This document shows positions 63,826 to 64,000 of a stretch of DNA of 64,000 bases, one piece after another. Made by a program: the position numbers and the translations under genes. The notes under the pieces are model-generated. The model saw only the letters and a program-made list of their open reading frames with translations, made no database searches and was not told the origin of the DNA. Position 1 is the first letter of the stretch. The number at the start of each line of letters is the position of its first letter. This DNA comes from Glutamicibacter uratoxydans (GTDB taxonomy: Bacteria; Actinomycetota; Actinomycetes; Actinomycetales; Micrococcaceae), in assembly GCF_006539925.1 (NCBI RefSeq), contig NZ_BJNY01000010.1, positions 62,001 to 126,000 of the forward strand, in the 5' to 3' direction.

Positions 63826-64000
63826 CTAGGCGTGCCCGGCCGCCTTCATCTGCCGCAGCTCCTTCTTCAGCTCTGCGACCTCGTCGCGCAGCCGGGCCGC
63901 CAGCTCGAACTGCAGCTCGCCGGCGGCAGCATGCATCTGCGCTGTCATCTCCTCGATCTGGCTCAGCAGGTCCTCGGCAGGGGCCGCGGCCAGCCCATCC
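63826..64000 (-). CDS. uvrB: Excinuclease ABC subunit B, C-terminal end (window edge)
   Basis: The last 57 codons of a gene whose 5' part lies beyond the window. The product ends with a UVR coiled-coil domain: [20 protein letters not shown], then [18 protein letters not shown], the UvrC-binding tail typical of UvrB. UvrA and UvrC are also in this window. The identity rests on this domain and its position; a UvrC- or ClpC-type UVR domain is less likely because uvrC is already present. Confidence 0.85.
   Translation of the reverse strand, partial: DGLAAAPAEDLLSQIEEMTAQMHAAAGELQFELAARLRDEVAELKKELRQMKAAGHA

Overview
The window looks like chromosomal DNA of a high-GC Gram-positive actinobacterium, most likely family Micrococcaceae (Arthrobacter/Glutamicibacter type). 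The reasons are the roughly 60% GC composition, frequent GTG starts, a mycobacterial-style SUF cluster with SufR, the whiA-yvcK-rapZ-uvrC block, OpcA beside Zwf, and the actinobacterial order suf / ABC / ctaA / ctaB / tkt-tal-zwf-opcA-pgl / secG-tpi-pgk-gap. The genus is an inference. No rRNA, CRISPR array, intact insertion sequence or prophage was seen.

Layout. 1-6.1 kb: a truncated conserved hypothetical, acyl-CoA thioesterase II, a SoxR regulator divergent from a flavin reductase with a SoxR-type promoter between them, the ABC-F protein EttA, an SSB lacking the usual acidic tip, and a CPBP membrane protease. 6.1-11.4 kb: tRNA-Arg(UCU) followed by a decayed phage-type integrase, then a flavoprotein dehydrogenase, an MFS transporter, an Lrp regulator and a LysE exporter. 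Part of this stretch is AT-richer and it looks like an old island. 11.4-16.1 kb: two tandem palindromes, then the ECF biotin transporter bioM-bioN-bioY, translationally joined to an adenylate-forming ligase and a thiolase whose C-terminal catalytic cysteine is replaced by alanine. 16.1-21.3 kb (minus): the sufR-B-D-C-MIP18 operon, plus a second, separately transcribed MIP18 copy. No SufS or SufU is present.

21.5-26.7 kb: ABC exporter and CtaA (heme A synthase), a PadR/HAAS pair, and CtaB (heme O synthase). 27.4-35.4 kb: a tightly packed carbon operon tkt-tal-pgi-zwf-opcA-pgl, then a D-amino acid oxidase. 36.9-40.2 kb (minus): gap-pgk-tpiA-secG. 40.4-47.4 kb (minus): sodA, and a HAD phosphatase-acyltransferase-uvrC-rapZ-yvcK-whiA operon. 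47.5-64 kb: uvrA, a PAP2 phosphatase, a second CtaA paralogue, PhzF, GntR, a metallo-beta-lactamase fold hydrolase, a methyltransferase, a DUF3516-type helicase, a phosphotransferase, a membrane hydrolase, GNAT plus proline iminopeptidase, MarR, TerC behind a probable yybP-ykoY (manganese) riboswitch, and the 3' end of uvrB.

How it fits together. The core is housekeeping metabolism: Fe-S cluster assembly, heme A synthesis, the pentose phosphate pathway feeding lower glycolysis, and UvrABC excision repair. The most promising candidate for an undescribed function is the bioMNY-ligase-thiolase operon. Its five genes are nearly contiguous, lie behind a shared operator-like pair, and pair biotin uptake with acyl-CoA activation and an atypical thiolase.
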